Assembly (NCBI RefSeq): GCF_029714285.1
Contig: NZ_CP121662.1
Coordinates: 744,001-808,000, forward strand
From: Rhizobium sp. CB3090
GTDB taxonomy: Bacteria > Pseudomonadota > Alphaproteobacteria > Rhizobiales > Rhizobiaceae
Length of the DNA: 64,000 nucleotides
Direction of reading: 5' to 3'
Shown one piece after another: positions 1 to 8,809 of this stretch (positions are counted from its first letter, which is position 1; each line of letters starts with the position of its first letter). The position numbers and the translations under genes were made by a program. The notes under the pieces are model-generated. The model was not told the DNA's origin, did not search any database, and saw only the letters and a program-made list of their open reading frames with translations.

Positions 1-1
1 C

Positions 2-652
2 GCCAAGGATGCGGATCTCATCATGCTCCTGATCGACAGCGAGCGTGGTTTGCGCGGCGATGCCGAAGCCATTCTCGAGGGGCTGAAGGAAGTTTCCCAA
101 CCGAAAATCCTGGTTTTGAACAAGATCGACCGCGTTCGCCACGAGGACCTGCTGGCGCTTGCCGCCGCCGCCAACGAGAAGATCGCCTTCGAGCAAACCT
201 TCATGATTTCGGCCGAAAACGGTTCGGGCTGCGACGATGTCATGGACTATCTGGCAAAAACCCTGCCGGAAGGTCCGTGGTATTATCCCGAAGACCAGAT
301 CTCTGACCTGCCGATGCGCCAGCTCGCCGCCGAAATAACCCGCGAAAAGCTGTTCCTGCGCCTGCATCAGGAGCTTCCCTATTCCTCGCATGTCGAGACG
401 GAAAAATGGGAAGAGCGCAAGGATGGCTCGGTGCGGATCGAACAAGTGATCTATGTCGAGCGCGAAAGCCAGAAGAAGATCGCCCTCGGCAAATCGGGGG
501 AGACGATCAAGGCGATCTCGACGGCCTCACGCAAGGAGCTGTCCGAAATTCTCGAACAGCCGGTGCATTTGTTCCTCTTCGTCAAGGTGCGGGAGAATTG
601 GGGTGACGATCCGGAACGCTTCCGCGAGATGGGACTTGAATTTCCGCGCTGA
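2..652 (+). CDS. era: GTPase Era, C-terminal part (5' end outside window)
   Basis: Era is a GTPase that binds 16S rRNA near its 3' end and helps 30S subunit maturation. The reading frame is open from base 2, so the gene begins upstream. The visible 216 residues carry the G4 motif NKID, the G5 motif (ISAENGSG) and a C-terminal KH RNA-binding domain with the GKSGETIK loop, ending LEFPR. The P-loop lies outside the window. In alphaproteobacteria era usually follows rnc and precedes recO; here recO lies 1.6 kb on, behind two regulator genes. Confidence 0.95.
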   Translation, partial: AKDADLIMLLIDSERGLRGDAEAILEGLKEVSQPKILVLNKIDRVRHEDLLALAAAANEKIAFEQTFMISAENGSGCDDVMDYLAKTLPEGPWYYPEDQISDLPMRQLAAEITREKLFLRLHQELPYSSHVETEKWEERKDGSVRIEQVIYVERESQKKIALGKSGETIKAISTASRKELSEILEQPVHLFLFVKVRENWGDDPERFREMGLEFPR

Positions 653-722
653 CGGAACAGTTTCCCGTTGAGCGTCTTACCTCGGACAGATCGCATCAGT
701 CGGTGTGATCAAAGGTACGTGG

Positions 723-1475
723 ATGGTCAAGACCACGACGATGCACAAAGAGAAAACGCCGTGCAAACTCTGCCCGCTGCGGCGCTTACCGCATTTTCGC
801 GAATTTAGTCGCGAGGAGCTGGGTTTCGTCGCGGATTTCAAGAAGGGTGAACTTGTCGTCGACCCCGGTGCGACGATCTTCCTGGAGGGTGCCCACAGCG
901 CTCACCTCTTCACGATTCTTTCCGGCTGGGGCTTTCGCTATAAGACGCTTGAAGACGGGCGCCGGCAGATACTCAACTATGTGATGCCCGGCGATCTCAT
1001 TGGCCTACAAGGCTCGATCATGGGCGAAATGCAGCATTCGACCGAGGCTTTGTCCTCGGTCTTGCTTTGTGTTTTCGAGCGTGCGGAACTGATGACGCTC
1101 TATAACAAGCATCCGTCGCTCGCTTTCGATCTCACTTGGATCGCCGCGCGGGAAGAACGCATTCTGGACGAACATCTCTTAAGCATCGGTCGCCGGTCCG
1201 CGCTGGAAAGAGCCGCTTATCTGCTTGCCCACCTGCATCAACGGGCAAGTGCCCTACATCTCTTTGACGGCAGCAAGGGCATCCCGATCACGCAGCAGCA
1301 CATCGCCGACACGCTCGGCCTTTCCATCGTTCATACGAACAAGACTTTGAAAAAACTGTCGGAACGCGGATTGATCCGCTGGCACGAACGCGGTTGCGAC
1401 GTATTGAATGGTCAGGGGCTTGCCGCTCTCGCCGAATGGGAAGGGTTGGACCCAGGGATGCGGCCGTTCATCTGA
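723..1475 (+). CDS. Crp/Fnr family transcriptional regulator
   Basis: A 250-residue regulator with an N-terminal cyclic-nucleotide-binding-like beta barrel (about residues 25-140) and a C-terminal winged helix whose recognition region reads HIADTLGLSIVHTNKTLKKL. The N-terminus has one CxxC pair (CKLC) and a lone central Cys, too few for the four-Cys 4Fe-4S site of true FNR, so oxygen sensing by that route is unlikely. I chose the ATG at 723 because an AAAGG stands 7 bases before it; a GTG at 705 and an ATG at 741 are alternatives. Its signal and targets cannot be read from the sequence. Confidence 0.88.
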   Translation: MVKTTTMHKEKTPCKLCPLRRLPHFREFSREELGFVADFKKGELVVDPGATIFLEGAHSAHLFTILSGWGFRYKTLEDGRRQILNYVMPGDLIGLQGSIMGEMQHSTEALSSVLLCVFERAELMTLYNKHPSLAFDLTWIAAREERILDEHLLSIGRRSALERAAYLLAHLHQRASALHLFDGSKGIPITQQHIADTLGLSIVHTNKTLKKLSERGLIRWHERGCDVLNGQGLAALAEWEGLDPGMRPFI

Positions 1476-1810
1476 CATAGCGGCATTGATATGGCTGCCG
1501 CGTGTCTTTTTTAAATGTTCAAGGCTGGTGTATCAGCATAGACTACATTTTCGTCACTTTTCGACCAGTTTCACCTTTTACTAACCGCGGCGGCAAATGC
1601 GATTGGAGCATGATGACGAGCCCGTAGTCCCGCGGAACAAAAAGTGCGAAGCGGGTTAAGGCAAGGTCATGTCACATGAGATCTAGCCAACACGGATGGG
1701 GCAATGCCATCCATTCAACACGGGTCGATGATCGGCGCCGGAGGGATAGATGTGGGAATGTTTACGGGGCTCGGCGCCGCTTGGCGCATGCACGCGGGGA
1801 TGGCGCTGAT
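1476..1810. other. 335-base gap with a weak palindromic repeat and a possible coupled short ORF
   Basis: Bases about 1609-1665 resemble the common rhizobial intergenic palindrome that starts GCATGAT and ends in an inverted ATCATGC-like arm, here degenerate. A 36-codon ORF (1704-1814) overlaps the start of the next gene by ATGA, but shows no recognisable domain. No convincing promoter was read. Confidence 0.4.
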
Positions 1811-2200
1811 ATGACGGTTCAGCGCGTTCTTATTTTGGAAGACAATCTGATCATTGCCATGGAGGCGGAAGAAATCCTTCGTCTCATCGGGGTCCAGGAG
1901 GTGGAAATCGCCTCGAACCTGGAGCAGGCAGTTAACGCCATTCATACGGAGCGTTATGATTTTGCGATGCTGGACGTCAATCTTGGGGAGTCGATGAGTT
2001 TCGGCTTTGCCCGGTTGTTGACAGAGCGCGGCATCGCCTTTGGCTTTGTCAGCGGCTATCCCGATACGCTCGATTTCCCGCCGGACCTGCGACATGTACC
2101 GTTGCTCAACAAGCCTTTCGACGAGGCTGCCATGTGGGCATTCGTGGACAGGCTGACATCGGCAGGCAGCCCTTCATCAGACGCATCGTCTGACATGTGA
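1811..2200 (+). CDS. Receiver-only response regulator
   Basis: A single CheY-like receiver domain of 129 residues with no output domain. Visible landmarks are the acidic pair E10-D11, the phospho-acceptor D55 (AMLDVNLG), S81 and the conserved K101 (LNKPF). Proteins like this in rhizobia are commonly partners of HWE or HisKA2 sensor kinases, but no kinase is encoded nearby. The frame is open further upstream to 1676; the ATG at 1811 is preferred because the receiver fold begins directly after it (VQRVLILEDN). That ATG overlaps the stop of a short upstream ORF. Confidence 0.85.
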   Translation: MTVQRVLILEDNLIIAMEAEEILRLIGVQEVEIASNLEQAVNAIHTERYDFAMLDVNLGESMSFGFARLLTERGIAFGFVSGYPDTLDFPPDLRHVPLLNKPFDEAAMWAFVDRLTSAGSPSSDASSDM

Positions 2201-2258
2201 CAGCGTCTGCCGTTTGTCCTAAACTCGAATCACGACATTCTGTGGGACGAACCGGCCG

Positions 2259-3038
2259 ATGCAGTGGCAGGATCAGGCGATCATCTTGGGCGTCAAACGC
2301 CTCGGCGAGACCAGCGTCATTGCCGAGGTGATGACACGTGATCGTGGCCGGCACATGGGATTGGTGCGCTCCGGCCGGTCGCGTGCCATGCAGCCGGTGC
2401 TGCAGGCGGGCAATCTGGTCGAAGTGACGTGGCGGGCGCGGCTGCACGAGCATCTCGGCGAGTTCCGCATGGAGCCGGTGCGGTTGCGCGCGGCGAGGCT
2501 GATGGAGACGGCGACCGCCGTCTATGGCGTGCAGGCCATGGGCGCACTGCTGCGCCTGCTGCCTGAGCGCGATCCGCACCCGCATCTCTATGATGCGCTG
2601 AATGTCATTCTCGAAAACCTGCAGAACCCCATGGATGCCGGCGAACTTTTCGTCCGATTCGAGCTGGCGGTACTCAATGATCTCGGTTTCGGCCTCGATC
2701 TGACCGAGTGCGCGGCGACAGGCGCGCGTGACGATCTCGCCTTCGTTTCGCCAAAGACCGGGCGCGCTGTCTGCCGTGCCGCCGGCTTGCCCTGGGCTGA
2801 TAAGATGCTTTCGTTGCCGCCCTTTCTTGCCGCGGGTGCCGTTGAAGCGGCGGATGGCGAAAGCCTCGCTGCTGCTTTCCGCCTGACCGGCTTTTTCCTG
2901 CATCGCCACGTCTACGAACCGCGCGGCATAGAGATCGCCGCGGCGCGCGACGGTTTCATCCAGGCAGCGTTGAAAGCTCTGAATGCGGCCTCCCCGGAAG
3001 CGCCGCGGGAGCGGCCGACCATTGCTGCCAAAAGATAG
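2259..3038 (+). CDS. recO: DNA repair protein RecO
   Basis: RecO works with RecR and RecF to load RecA on SSB-coated single-stranded DNA in gap repair. The 259-residue product has the family N-terminal OB fold ([19 protein letters not shown], residues 1-19) and the all-helical C-terminal domain. The usual zinc-site cysteines are mostly absent, with Cys only near 'TECAAT' and 'AVCRAAG', as is common in rhizobial RecO. It lies downstream of era, as in many related genomes, and its stop runs straight into a 39-base palindromic element. Confidence 0.93.
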   Translation: MQWQDQAIILGVKRLGETSVIAEVMTRDRGRHMGLVRSGRSRAMQPVLQAGNLVEVTWRARLHEHLGEFRMEPVRLRAARLMETATAVYGVQAMGALLRLLPERDPHPHLYDALNVILENLQNPMDAGELFVRFELAVLNDLGFGLDLTECAATGARDDLAFVSPKTGRAVCRAAGLPWADKMLSLPPFLAAGAVEAADGESLAAAFRLTGFFLHRHVYEPRGIEIAAARDGFIQAALKALNAASPEAPRERPTIAAKR

Positions 3039-3077
3039 AGCATGATCCCGAAAGTGGGCAGCGGACAGGATCATGCT
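3039..3077 (+). repeat. Short palindromic element directly after recO
   Basis: Perfect 10-bp arms AGCATGATCC and GGATCATGCT enclose 19 bases. The first arm begins one base after the recO stop. Elements of this type are dispersed through Rhizobium genomes between genes. It may act as a transcript 3'-end hairpin, but there is no T-run. Confidence 0.7.
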
Positions 3078-3111
3078 TAAGACGTGATTTGGAGCTGAAA
3101 GATCGCTCGCT

Positions 3112-3792
3112 TCAAACAGCCATATTCGATGCTGCCGACATCACCTCCCGAGGAGCGGGAACACCGAACATATGACGGCCGGCCTCTTCGACTTCCGTGA
3201 AAGACCAGCGGATGACGCCATCCCGATCGAGCAGGAATTCACCGACAAGCTGGCCTTCTCCGGTGGCGATCATCCGCTTGTCATCCTCGGTGAATTCATA
3301 GCCGTCCGCCTTGTCGAGGAATTCCATCGCCGCGATCGGGTTCATGGGCTCGGGTAGCTCGCCCGGCATGTCGATGCGCATCGACATCACCGCATCCATG
3401 CTGACCTTGTGCGGCCAGTCATTCTCGGCTTCGGTGAACTGAATATTCGGCAGGCCGAAGGCCCTGTGCGATACTCGCTCCGGGTCGGAGGCGGCCAGCA
3501 GATTGGGAAGCGGATGATATCGGAAGTAGAGCCGGGCGCGCTCGATCGGCGTGTTGACAACGGTCAGGCTGCCGATGCCTTTTTCCTGCAATGCATCGGT
3601 GAGTTCGGCCATGGCGGCGATCTGCCGGCGGCAGAAGGGACAATGCAGTCCGCGGAACAATCCGACGAACACCGGCCTCTGGCCGCGAAAATCGTCGATG
3701 GCGATCTTGCCCTGGCGGGTGATCGCATCCAGCACGACATTCGGTGCGCGATCTCCAGGCTGCAATGGTCTTTCGGCGTGGTTCTCCTGCAT
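3112..3792 (-). CDS. Peroxiredoxin-like (AhpC/TSA, thioredoxin-fold) protein
   Basis: A 226-residue redoxin-family protein. The N-terminal half has the thioredoxin fold with GDRAPNVVL, DDFRGQRPVFVGLFRG and the active-site CPFC pair (C51, C54), where C51 is the likely peroxidatic or nucleophilic Cys. Family members reduce peroxides or disulfides; the exact substrate is unknown. A GGGAGG RBS stands 8 bases before the ATG. The C-terminal half (residues about 140-226) is an extension ending in a strand pattern (FLLDRDGVIRWSFTE) typical of AhpC/TSA folds. No reductase partner is adjacent. Confidence 0.85.
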   Translation of the reverse strand: MQENHAERPLQPGDRAPNVVLDAITRQGKIAIDDFRGQRPVFVGLFRGLHCPFCRRQIAAMAELTDALQEKGIGSLTVVNTPIERARLYFRYHPLPNLLAASDPERVSHRAFGLPNIQFTEAENDWPHKVSMDAVMSMRIDMPGELPEPMNPIAAMEFLDKADGYEFTEDDKRMIATGEGQLVGEFLLDRDGVIRWSFTEVEEAGRHMFGVPAPREVMSAASNMAV

Positions 3793-3866
3793 CTTTCGTT
3801 CCTCCCTTTAAGTGCTTGAATCGATTCCCCTAACGAAGCTCCAACGGATCGTCGCGACGAGGACAG

Positions 3867-6800
3867 TCAGTCGAGAAACGGCAATACGACGAGTGTGCCG
3901 GGATCAAGGTTGTGACGGGTGCACACATCCTGCGCCAGCGTGAAATACCGTTCCGCCTCGTCCATGTCGTCATGCTCAAGGCTCAGTGTCGCCAAGCCAT
4001 CATAGCATGGAAATAGCAGTTGCGGTTCGTCGATTTCCTTCGCAACCTCAAGGGCTTCCTCGTAATACTTACGAGCTAGCTTCGGCTGTCCGTGGCACTG
4101 ATGGATCTGCCCGAGGACAATCAAGGGGACGGAGAGGTGGTCGCGCTGATCGAGCGCCCGGTCGATTTCCACCGCTTTCTCCGCTGCCGGCACGCCCTCG
4201 ACAGCGCAGCGGTCGGTAAAGGTGCAGCAGGAAACGGCGAGGTTGGCGAGAAGGCGCGCCTGGAAGCCGAGATCGCCGATGCGGGTTGCGACCTCAAGCC
4301 CGCGCCGGCAGATATTGATGGCGTTGGCCGGATCGACAATGGTGTAGAGCACGCCGAGATTGGAATAGGCGCGACAGGCGGCACTTTGCAGATCGGCCTT
4401 TTCGGCTACGGACAAGCTGCGCTCCACTTCCTGCACGGCATCGCGACGGCGGCCGAGGCGCGCAAGTGCTGCGCCCTTGGTGTTCAGCGCCTCTGCCATC
4501 GCGCGCGCCGCCTCTCGTCCGGCCTCGGTCGTGCCGTCGATGGGGAGCGTTTGCAGGCGTTGCAGGGCTTGAGTTGCCCATTCGGCGGCAGCGGCCTGAT
4601 CGCCCATGCGGAAGGCCAGATGGCCGCGCTCCTGGAGGAGATGCGCGTGTTCGACCGGCGCATCGATCGTCGCGATCATGGCTTCCGCCTCGGCGCAATG
4701 CGCCTCTGCCTGATCGCGGCGTCCCGCCTCGAGATAGAGTCGGCCGATTTTGCACAATATCCGCGCTGCCGCGATCCGATCGTCTCCGCTGCGATGGATC
4801 GCCAGCGCTTGCTGATAATGGGTCAAGGCGGCGTCGCGGCGACCCGCAGGGCCGCAAAGATCGGCAAGACGCTCCAGGAGCGCCAATTGCTCCGGCGCCA
4901 CCTCCGGTTCGTTTGCGAAGGTGGCAAGCGCCTGGCGGTAAAGGCGCATCGCGTCGTCATTGGCGTAGGTCTTGCGCGCGAGATCGCCGGCTGCCATCAG
5001 ATAGCCGGCCCCCTTCGCCTTCTCGGTGGTTAGGCTGAAGTGATGGCCGAGCTGCGCCAGACGCTCGGGCCGGTCGGGCGCTGCGCCATATTGGCGTTCC
5101 AGAACTCCGCCGATGCGGCGATGAAGTTCCGTGCGCCGCTGCAGCAGGAGATTATGGTAGATGACGTCGTGCAGCAGCGACTGGCTGAAGCGATAGGTGG
5201 GAGAAGCACCGGCCTCGGGTCCGCGCAATTCCTCGATAATATTGGCATCGCAGAGATAATCCAACCCCGCATCGATGGCCGCCGGGTCGGTGGCGACGGT
5301 GCGGAGCAAAGCGGTGTCGAACTTCGGGCCGACCACCGCCGCCTCCTGCACCAACCGTCTGATCTCCTGCGGCAGACGATCGACGCGGGCGAGCAAAAGG
5401 GCCTGAAGATTGACCGGGATATCGACATCCGTGTCTTCCGCTGAAACCTGCCAGCGCTGACCGTCATTGTGCAGTCTGCCCATGTCGATCAATCCCCGAA
5501 GGATCTCTTCGATGAAGAGCGGATTGCCGCCGGCGCGATCGAGGATGCGCTTGCGCATGGCGACTGGCAGCTTGGCATGACTTTCGCCGAAGAAGGCTAC
5601 GAGCAGCTTCTGCCCGTCGGCTGAATTGAGCGGGCCCAGACGTTGCACGGTGACACTGACGCGATTGGAGTCCAGCGGGTCGATCTGCGATGTCGGCCTA
5701 TAGATGGCAAGCAGTATGAGCCGGCTTCGTTCCAGCCGATCCATCATGAAGCGAAGCACTTCCAGCGAGGCGGCATCGGCCCAATGCAGATCCTCGATGA
5801 CAAGCAGCAGGGGACCTTGCGCCAGCCGCCGCTCGAAGACGGTCCGGACTGCATAGAAGATCTGCCGCCGCAATTGCTCCGGCTCGATGTGACGCAACGC
5901 CCCATTGGGGTCACCGAGGCCGAGGACATGCAGAAAGAGCGGCAAAAGTGCGTCGACATCCTCCTGCATGAGACCGAGTGCCCGGAATCCCGTCGTCAGC
6001 AATTGCCGCGTCCTGTCGAGATCGTCCCGCTCGCCGATGCCATAGGCACTGCGCACGACCGCGGCAAGCGTGCCATAGGATTGTTCGCCGAGAGGAGAGC
6101 AAGTCGCCTTGCGGATGGCGAGGCCCTGGTAGCGGGCTGCGTTGCCGGCGATGCCGATGAATTCGTTGACCAGGCGAGACTTGCCGATACCCGCTTCGCC
6201 GATGAGGCGGACAAGCTGTGCCGCACCGCCGCAGGCGAGGTCGAGGCAGGTCAGCAGCCGCGACAGCTCCGTATCTCTTCCGATCATCGGTGCCTGAAGG
6301 CCGAAACTTTCGAGCCCGCGCGCCGTATGCGGCGCTTCCAGCGGTCCCGTCAGCCGATGGACAAGCACATTGCCGCTTTTGCCGCGCAGGGTTTGCGCGC
6401 CGAGGCTATCGAAGGCGAAGGCATGGCGGGTAAGCCGATAGGTGAGCGGCCCGACGAGGATATCGTTTTCGCCCGCCATGGATTGCAGGCGCTGGGCGGT
6501 ATTCACCGTGTCGCCGGTGACGGAATAGGACTTGGTGCTGACGGCGCCGAAGCCGCCGGTGACGACAGGGCCGCTGTTGATGCCGATATGCAGGCGCAGC
6601 GGCACGCCGGCGCGCGTCTGCCAGCGCTCGCCCACCTGCGTCGCCCGATCGATCATGTTGAGTGCGGCATTGAGCGCCCTAACCGGATCGTCCTCATGAG
6701 CAACCGGCGCGCCGAACAGCGCCAGCAGCGCATCGCCGACAAACTTGTCGACGAAGCCGCCATAGGCCTCGACCGCCTGCGTCATCTCTTCGAACAATTC

Positions 6801-7112
6801 GTTCTGCAGTACCCGCATGACCTCGGGGTCGATCTGCTCGCTGAGGGTCGTGAAGCCGCAGAGATCCGCAAAAAGCACCGTGACCGGCCGCCGGTCGGCA
6901 TTATCCTCGGATTTTGTCGGTGCCGCCTCGATGATCGGCTTGGCAACGGGTTGGGCTTTGTCGGAAATCGCGGCGCCGCATTTGGGGCAGAAGGCAAAAT
7001 CAGGCTGGCAGGGAAAGCCGCAAGCAGAGCAGGAGATAGGTTGCTTTGCGCCGCATCGCGGACAGAAAGCAAAGCCGCTCTGAATATCGAAACCGCAGCC
7101 CGCGCACTCCAT
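3867..7112 (-). CDS. Zinc-ribbon / class III adenylate cyclase / AAA ATPase / TPR protein
   Basis: A 1081-residue signalling protein. Residues 1-48 form a double zinc ribbon with four CxxC-type knuckles. Residues about 75-250 are a class III nucleotidyl cyclase with metal Asp83 and Asp127, substrate Lys123 and the GDTVNTAQR motif carrying Asn204 and Arg208, so catalysis looks intact. A STAND-type ATPase follows, with Walker A GEAGIGKS (about 305-312) and Walker B LLLVIEDLHWAD. The last third is alpha-helical with TPR-like repeats. It is cytosolic: no membrane segment is seen. I chose the ATG at 7112 because GAGG stands 6-7 bases upstream; a GTG at 7121 is too close to it. The activating partner is unknown. 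Confidence 0.9.
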   Translation of the reverse strand: MECAGCGFDIQSGFAFCPRCGAKQPISCSACGFPCQPDFAFCPKCGAAISDKAQPVAKPIIEAAPTKSEDNADRRPVTVLFADLCGFTTLSEQIDPEVMRVLQNELFEEMTQAVEAYGGFVDKFVGDALLALFGAPVAHEDDPVRALNAALNMIDRATQVGERWQTRAGVPLRLHIGINSGPVVTGGFGAVSTKSYSVTGDTVNTAQRLQSMAGENDILVGPLTYRLTRHAFAFDSLGAQTLRGKSGNVLVHRLTGPLEAPHTARGLESFGLQAPMIGRDTELSRLLTCLDLACGGAAQLVRLIGEAGIGKSRLVNEFIGIAGNAARYQGLAIRKATCSPLGEQSYGTLAAVVRSAYGIGERDDLDRTRQLLTTGFRALGLMQEDVDALLPLFLHVLGLGDPNGALRHIEPEQLRRQIFYAVRTVFERRLAQGPLLLVIEDLHWADAASLEVLRFMMDRLERSRLILLAIYRPTSQIDPLDSNRVSVTVQRLGPLNSADGQKLLVAFFGESHAKLPVAMRKRILDRAGGNPLFIEEILRGLIDMGRLHNDGQRWQVSAEDTDVDIPVNLQALLLARVDRLPQEIRRLVQEAAVVGPKFDTALLRTVATDPAAIDAGLDYLCDANIIEELRGPEAGASPTYRFSQSLLHDVIYHNLLLQRRTELHRRIGGVLERQYGAAPDRPERLAQLGHHFSLTTEKAKGAGYLMAAGDLARKTYANDDAMRLYRQALATFANEPEVAPEQLALLERLADLCGPAGRRDAALTHYQQALAIHRSGDDRIAAARILCKIGRLYLEAGRRDQAEAHCAEAEAMIATIDAPVEHAHLLQERGHLAFRMGDQAAAAEWATQALQRLQTLPIDGTTEAGREAARAMAEALNTKGAALARLGRRRDAVQEVERSLSVAEKADLQSAACRAYSNLGVLYTIVDPANAINICRRGLEVATRIGDLGFQARLLANLAVSCCTFTDRCAVEGVPAAEKAVEIDRALDQRDHLSVPLIVLGQIHQCHGQPKLARKYYEEALEVAKEIDEPQLLFPCYDGLATLSLEHDDMDEAERYFTLAQDVCTRHNLDPGTLVVLPFLD

Positions 7113-7237
7113 CGCACGCACCTCGCTAGAGCCCGGTGCGCCACGGCTGCTTCAGCCGCAACTGACGGGTTCAAAATGAGCAATCAGCATGCGCCTGCTG
7201 CCTCAGGCCCGCAAGCACTAAACAAGCGGCGAAACGA

Positions 7238-8086
7238 CTATCGCCGCTTGAGTGCCCAACCCTCCGGCCGTTTCTCGATCACGGTCACCGCATCGCCGAT
7301 CTTCACCGAGCCTTCGCTCCGCGGCACGGCATTCCACCCGAAGAGCGGACCGGGGACTCGGCGATCGGCGGACATGCGGGCGCGACCCATGGCGGGCATC
7401 GGGTTCGGTACGTCGCGCGAGCCGGTCTTCTGGTCTTGCGTCGTCATGATGCAGCGGGAGCATGGCTTGACGAGATCGAGGTGAATACCACCGATTTCGA
7501 TCGTGGCCCAGCGGTCCTCAGGCCATTCCTCATCGCAGTCGATGACGATGTTGGGCCGAAAGCGTTCCATGCCGACCGCACCCTCGCTGTGGCTGGCGAG
7601 ATTGGCGTTGAGCGCCTTCAGCGATCCGGTCGTTGTGATCAGAATCTGGTATCCGTCTACAAAGGTGACCGGCGTTTCGCTGCCGGCCCATTCCGGATTG
7701 GCGATGCGCTTCGCAAGCCTGTCGAAGAAGGCCATTTTGACCTCGCGGCCGAGCCAGGCGGATAGGGCCTTGTTGGTTTCTTCATCGGCAACGGAGGCGC
7801 TGACCGTCGATTTCCAGACGACGACGTCCATGCGGTCGTCAGGCTGCGGCGGCGGCACGATGATGTCGGCCTTGCCGTCCATTTTGAGGCGCAGATAGGA
7901 GGGGCCGGGCTGGATGTCGATGCGGGCAAGATCCTGCACTTCGCGCTGCGTGATGAAATGGCCTGATGGTTCGACCAGCATGGCGCGACGATCGCCGATC
8001 AGGCCGAAAGCGTCGATCGAAGCGGATGGAATGGCGATGCCGCGCGCGCTCTTGAGCGGATAGATGAAGAGGTCGCTGACTTGCAT
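7238..8086 (-). CDS. MOSC domain-containing protein
   Basis: A 282-residue protein with an N-terminal MOSC beta-barrel domain (VSDLFIYPLKSARGI near the start) followed by the MOSC domain with its conserved Cys in PCSRCIMTTQ. The family is named after the molybdenum-cofactor sulfurase C-terminus and includes mARC and YcbX-type N-hydroxylated substrate reductases that bind molybdenum cofactor. No ferredoxin domain is fused at the C-terminus, unlike E. coli YcbX. It starts 9 bases after the HD gene stop, so the two are probably cotranscribed. Confidence 0.85.
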   Translation of the reverse strand: MQVSDLFIYPLKSARGIAIPSASIDAFGLIGDRRAMLVEPSGHFITQREVQDLARIDIQPGPSYLRLKMDGKADIIVPPPQPDDRMDVVVWKSTVSASVADEETNKALSAWLGREVKMAFFDRLAKRIANPEWAGSETPVTFVDGYQILITTTGSLKALNANLASHSEGAVGMERFRPNIVIDCDEEWPEDRWATIEIGGIHLDLVKPCSRCIMTTQDQKTGSRDVPNPMPAMGRARMSADRRVPGPLFGWNAVPRSEGSVKIGDAVTVIEKRPEGWALKRR

Positions 8087-8095
8087 GAATAGCCC

Positions 8096-8749
8096 TCAGA
8101 TTTCCTCGATGAACATTGCCAGCACCGTCTTCAACCGCTCATGCCGCTCGCCAGCAAACCTCCGGCCGGTTTCGGTCTGAAACCCATCCGCCAGTTTGAA
8201 CAGCTTTGTCTCGAAATGGTCAATGGCGAAGCGCTTGTCGTCCAGCGGCCGCTCCGTTGCGAGCGGGTCGAACGGATCGTAGAGACCGGAGCCCAGGCGG
8301 CCAGCAATATAGAAACAACGGGCAGCGCCGACCATGCCGATCGCATCCAGCCGGTCGGCATCCTGCAGCATTCTCGCCTCCAGCGTTTCCGGCGGAATAT
8401 TGGCGGAAAAGCTGTGCGTGGTGATGGCATGTGCTACGGCCGCGATATTCTCGCCATCCCATCCAAGCTCCCTCAGGATTCCCGAGGCCTTCTCGGCGGC
8501 CAGCCTGGACGCCTGGGCACGATGCGGCGAATTCTTCTCCACCGAGACGCAGTCATGCAGCAACACTGCGGCGGCAAGGATGCGGGCATCGCCGCCTTCT
8601 TCGGCCTGGATGGACATGGCATTTTTGAAGACGCGCAGGATGTGGGCGATGTCGTGCGAACCGTCGTCGCCATCGGCCGCATAAGGAATAAGCTGCGCGG
8701 CGAGCGTCTCAAACGGGGCAAACGCCCGCGCCATTCTGTTGATATCCAT
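8096..8749 (-). CDS. HD domain phosphohydrolase
   Basis: A 217-residue HD-superfamily protein resembling the E. coli YedJ type. Metal-binding residues are visible in order: His of DIAHILRVFKNA, the His-Asp pair in LLHDCVS, and a later Asp in LQDADRLDAIG. Such enzymes hydrolyse phosphate esters of nucleotides or related metabolites; the substrate is unknown. The frame stays open to a TTG at 8809, with an ATG at 8761 and another at 8749. I prefer 8749 because GGGG stands 7 bases before it. It sits directly behind the DUF2339 gene and ahead of the MOSC gene. Confidence 0.83.
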   Translation of the reverse strand: MDINRMARAFAPFETLAAQLIPYAADGDDGSHDIAHILRVFKNAMSIQAEEGGDARILAAAVLLHDCVSVEKNSPHRAQASRLAAEKASGILRELGWDGENIAAVAHAITTHSFSANIPPETLEARMLQDADRLDAIGMVGAARCFYIAGRLGSGLYDPFDPLATERPLDDKRFAIDHFETKLFKLADGFQTETGRRFAGERHERLKTVLAMFIEEI

Positions 8750-8809
8750 CTTCGGCCCCATATCGGAATGATCCTGTGCGTTCCTACCGAGCGCAGAGAT
8801 TCGCCGCAA

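Noticed and set aside
723..1475. FNR-type oxygen sensor with 4Fe-4S cluster
   Set aside because: Only one N-terminal CxxC and a central Cys are present; the required fourth ligand is missing, so a plain Crp/Fnr call is safer.
5643..7484. 613-codon open frame on the plus strand
   Set aside because: It is antisense to the cyclase/AAA/TPR gene. Long open antisense frames arise from the GC-rich third positions, and the translation has no domain.
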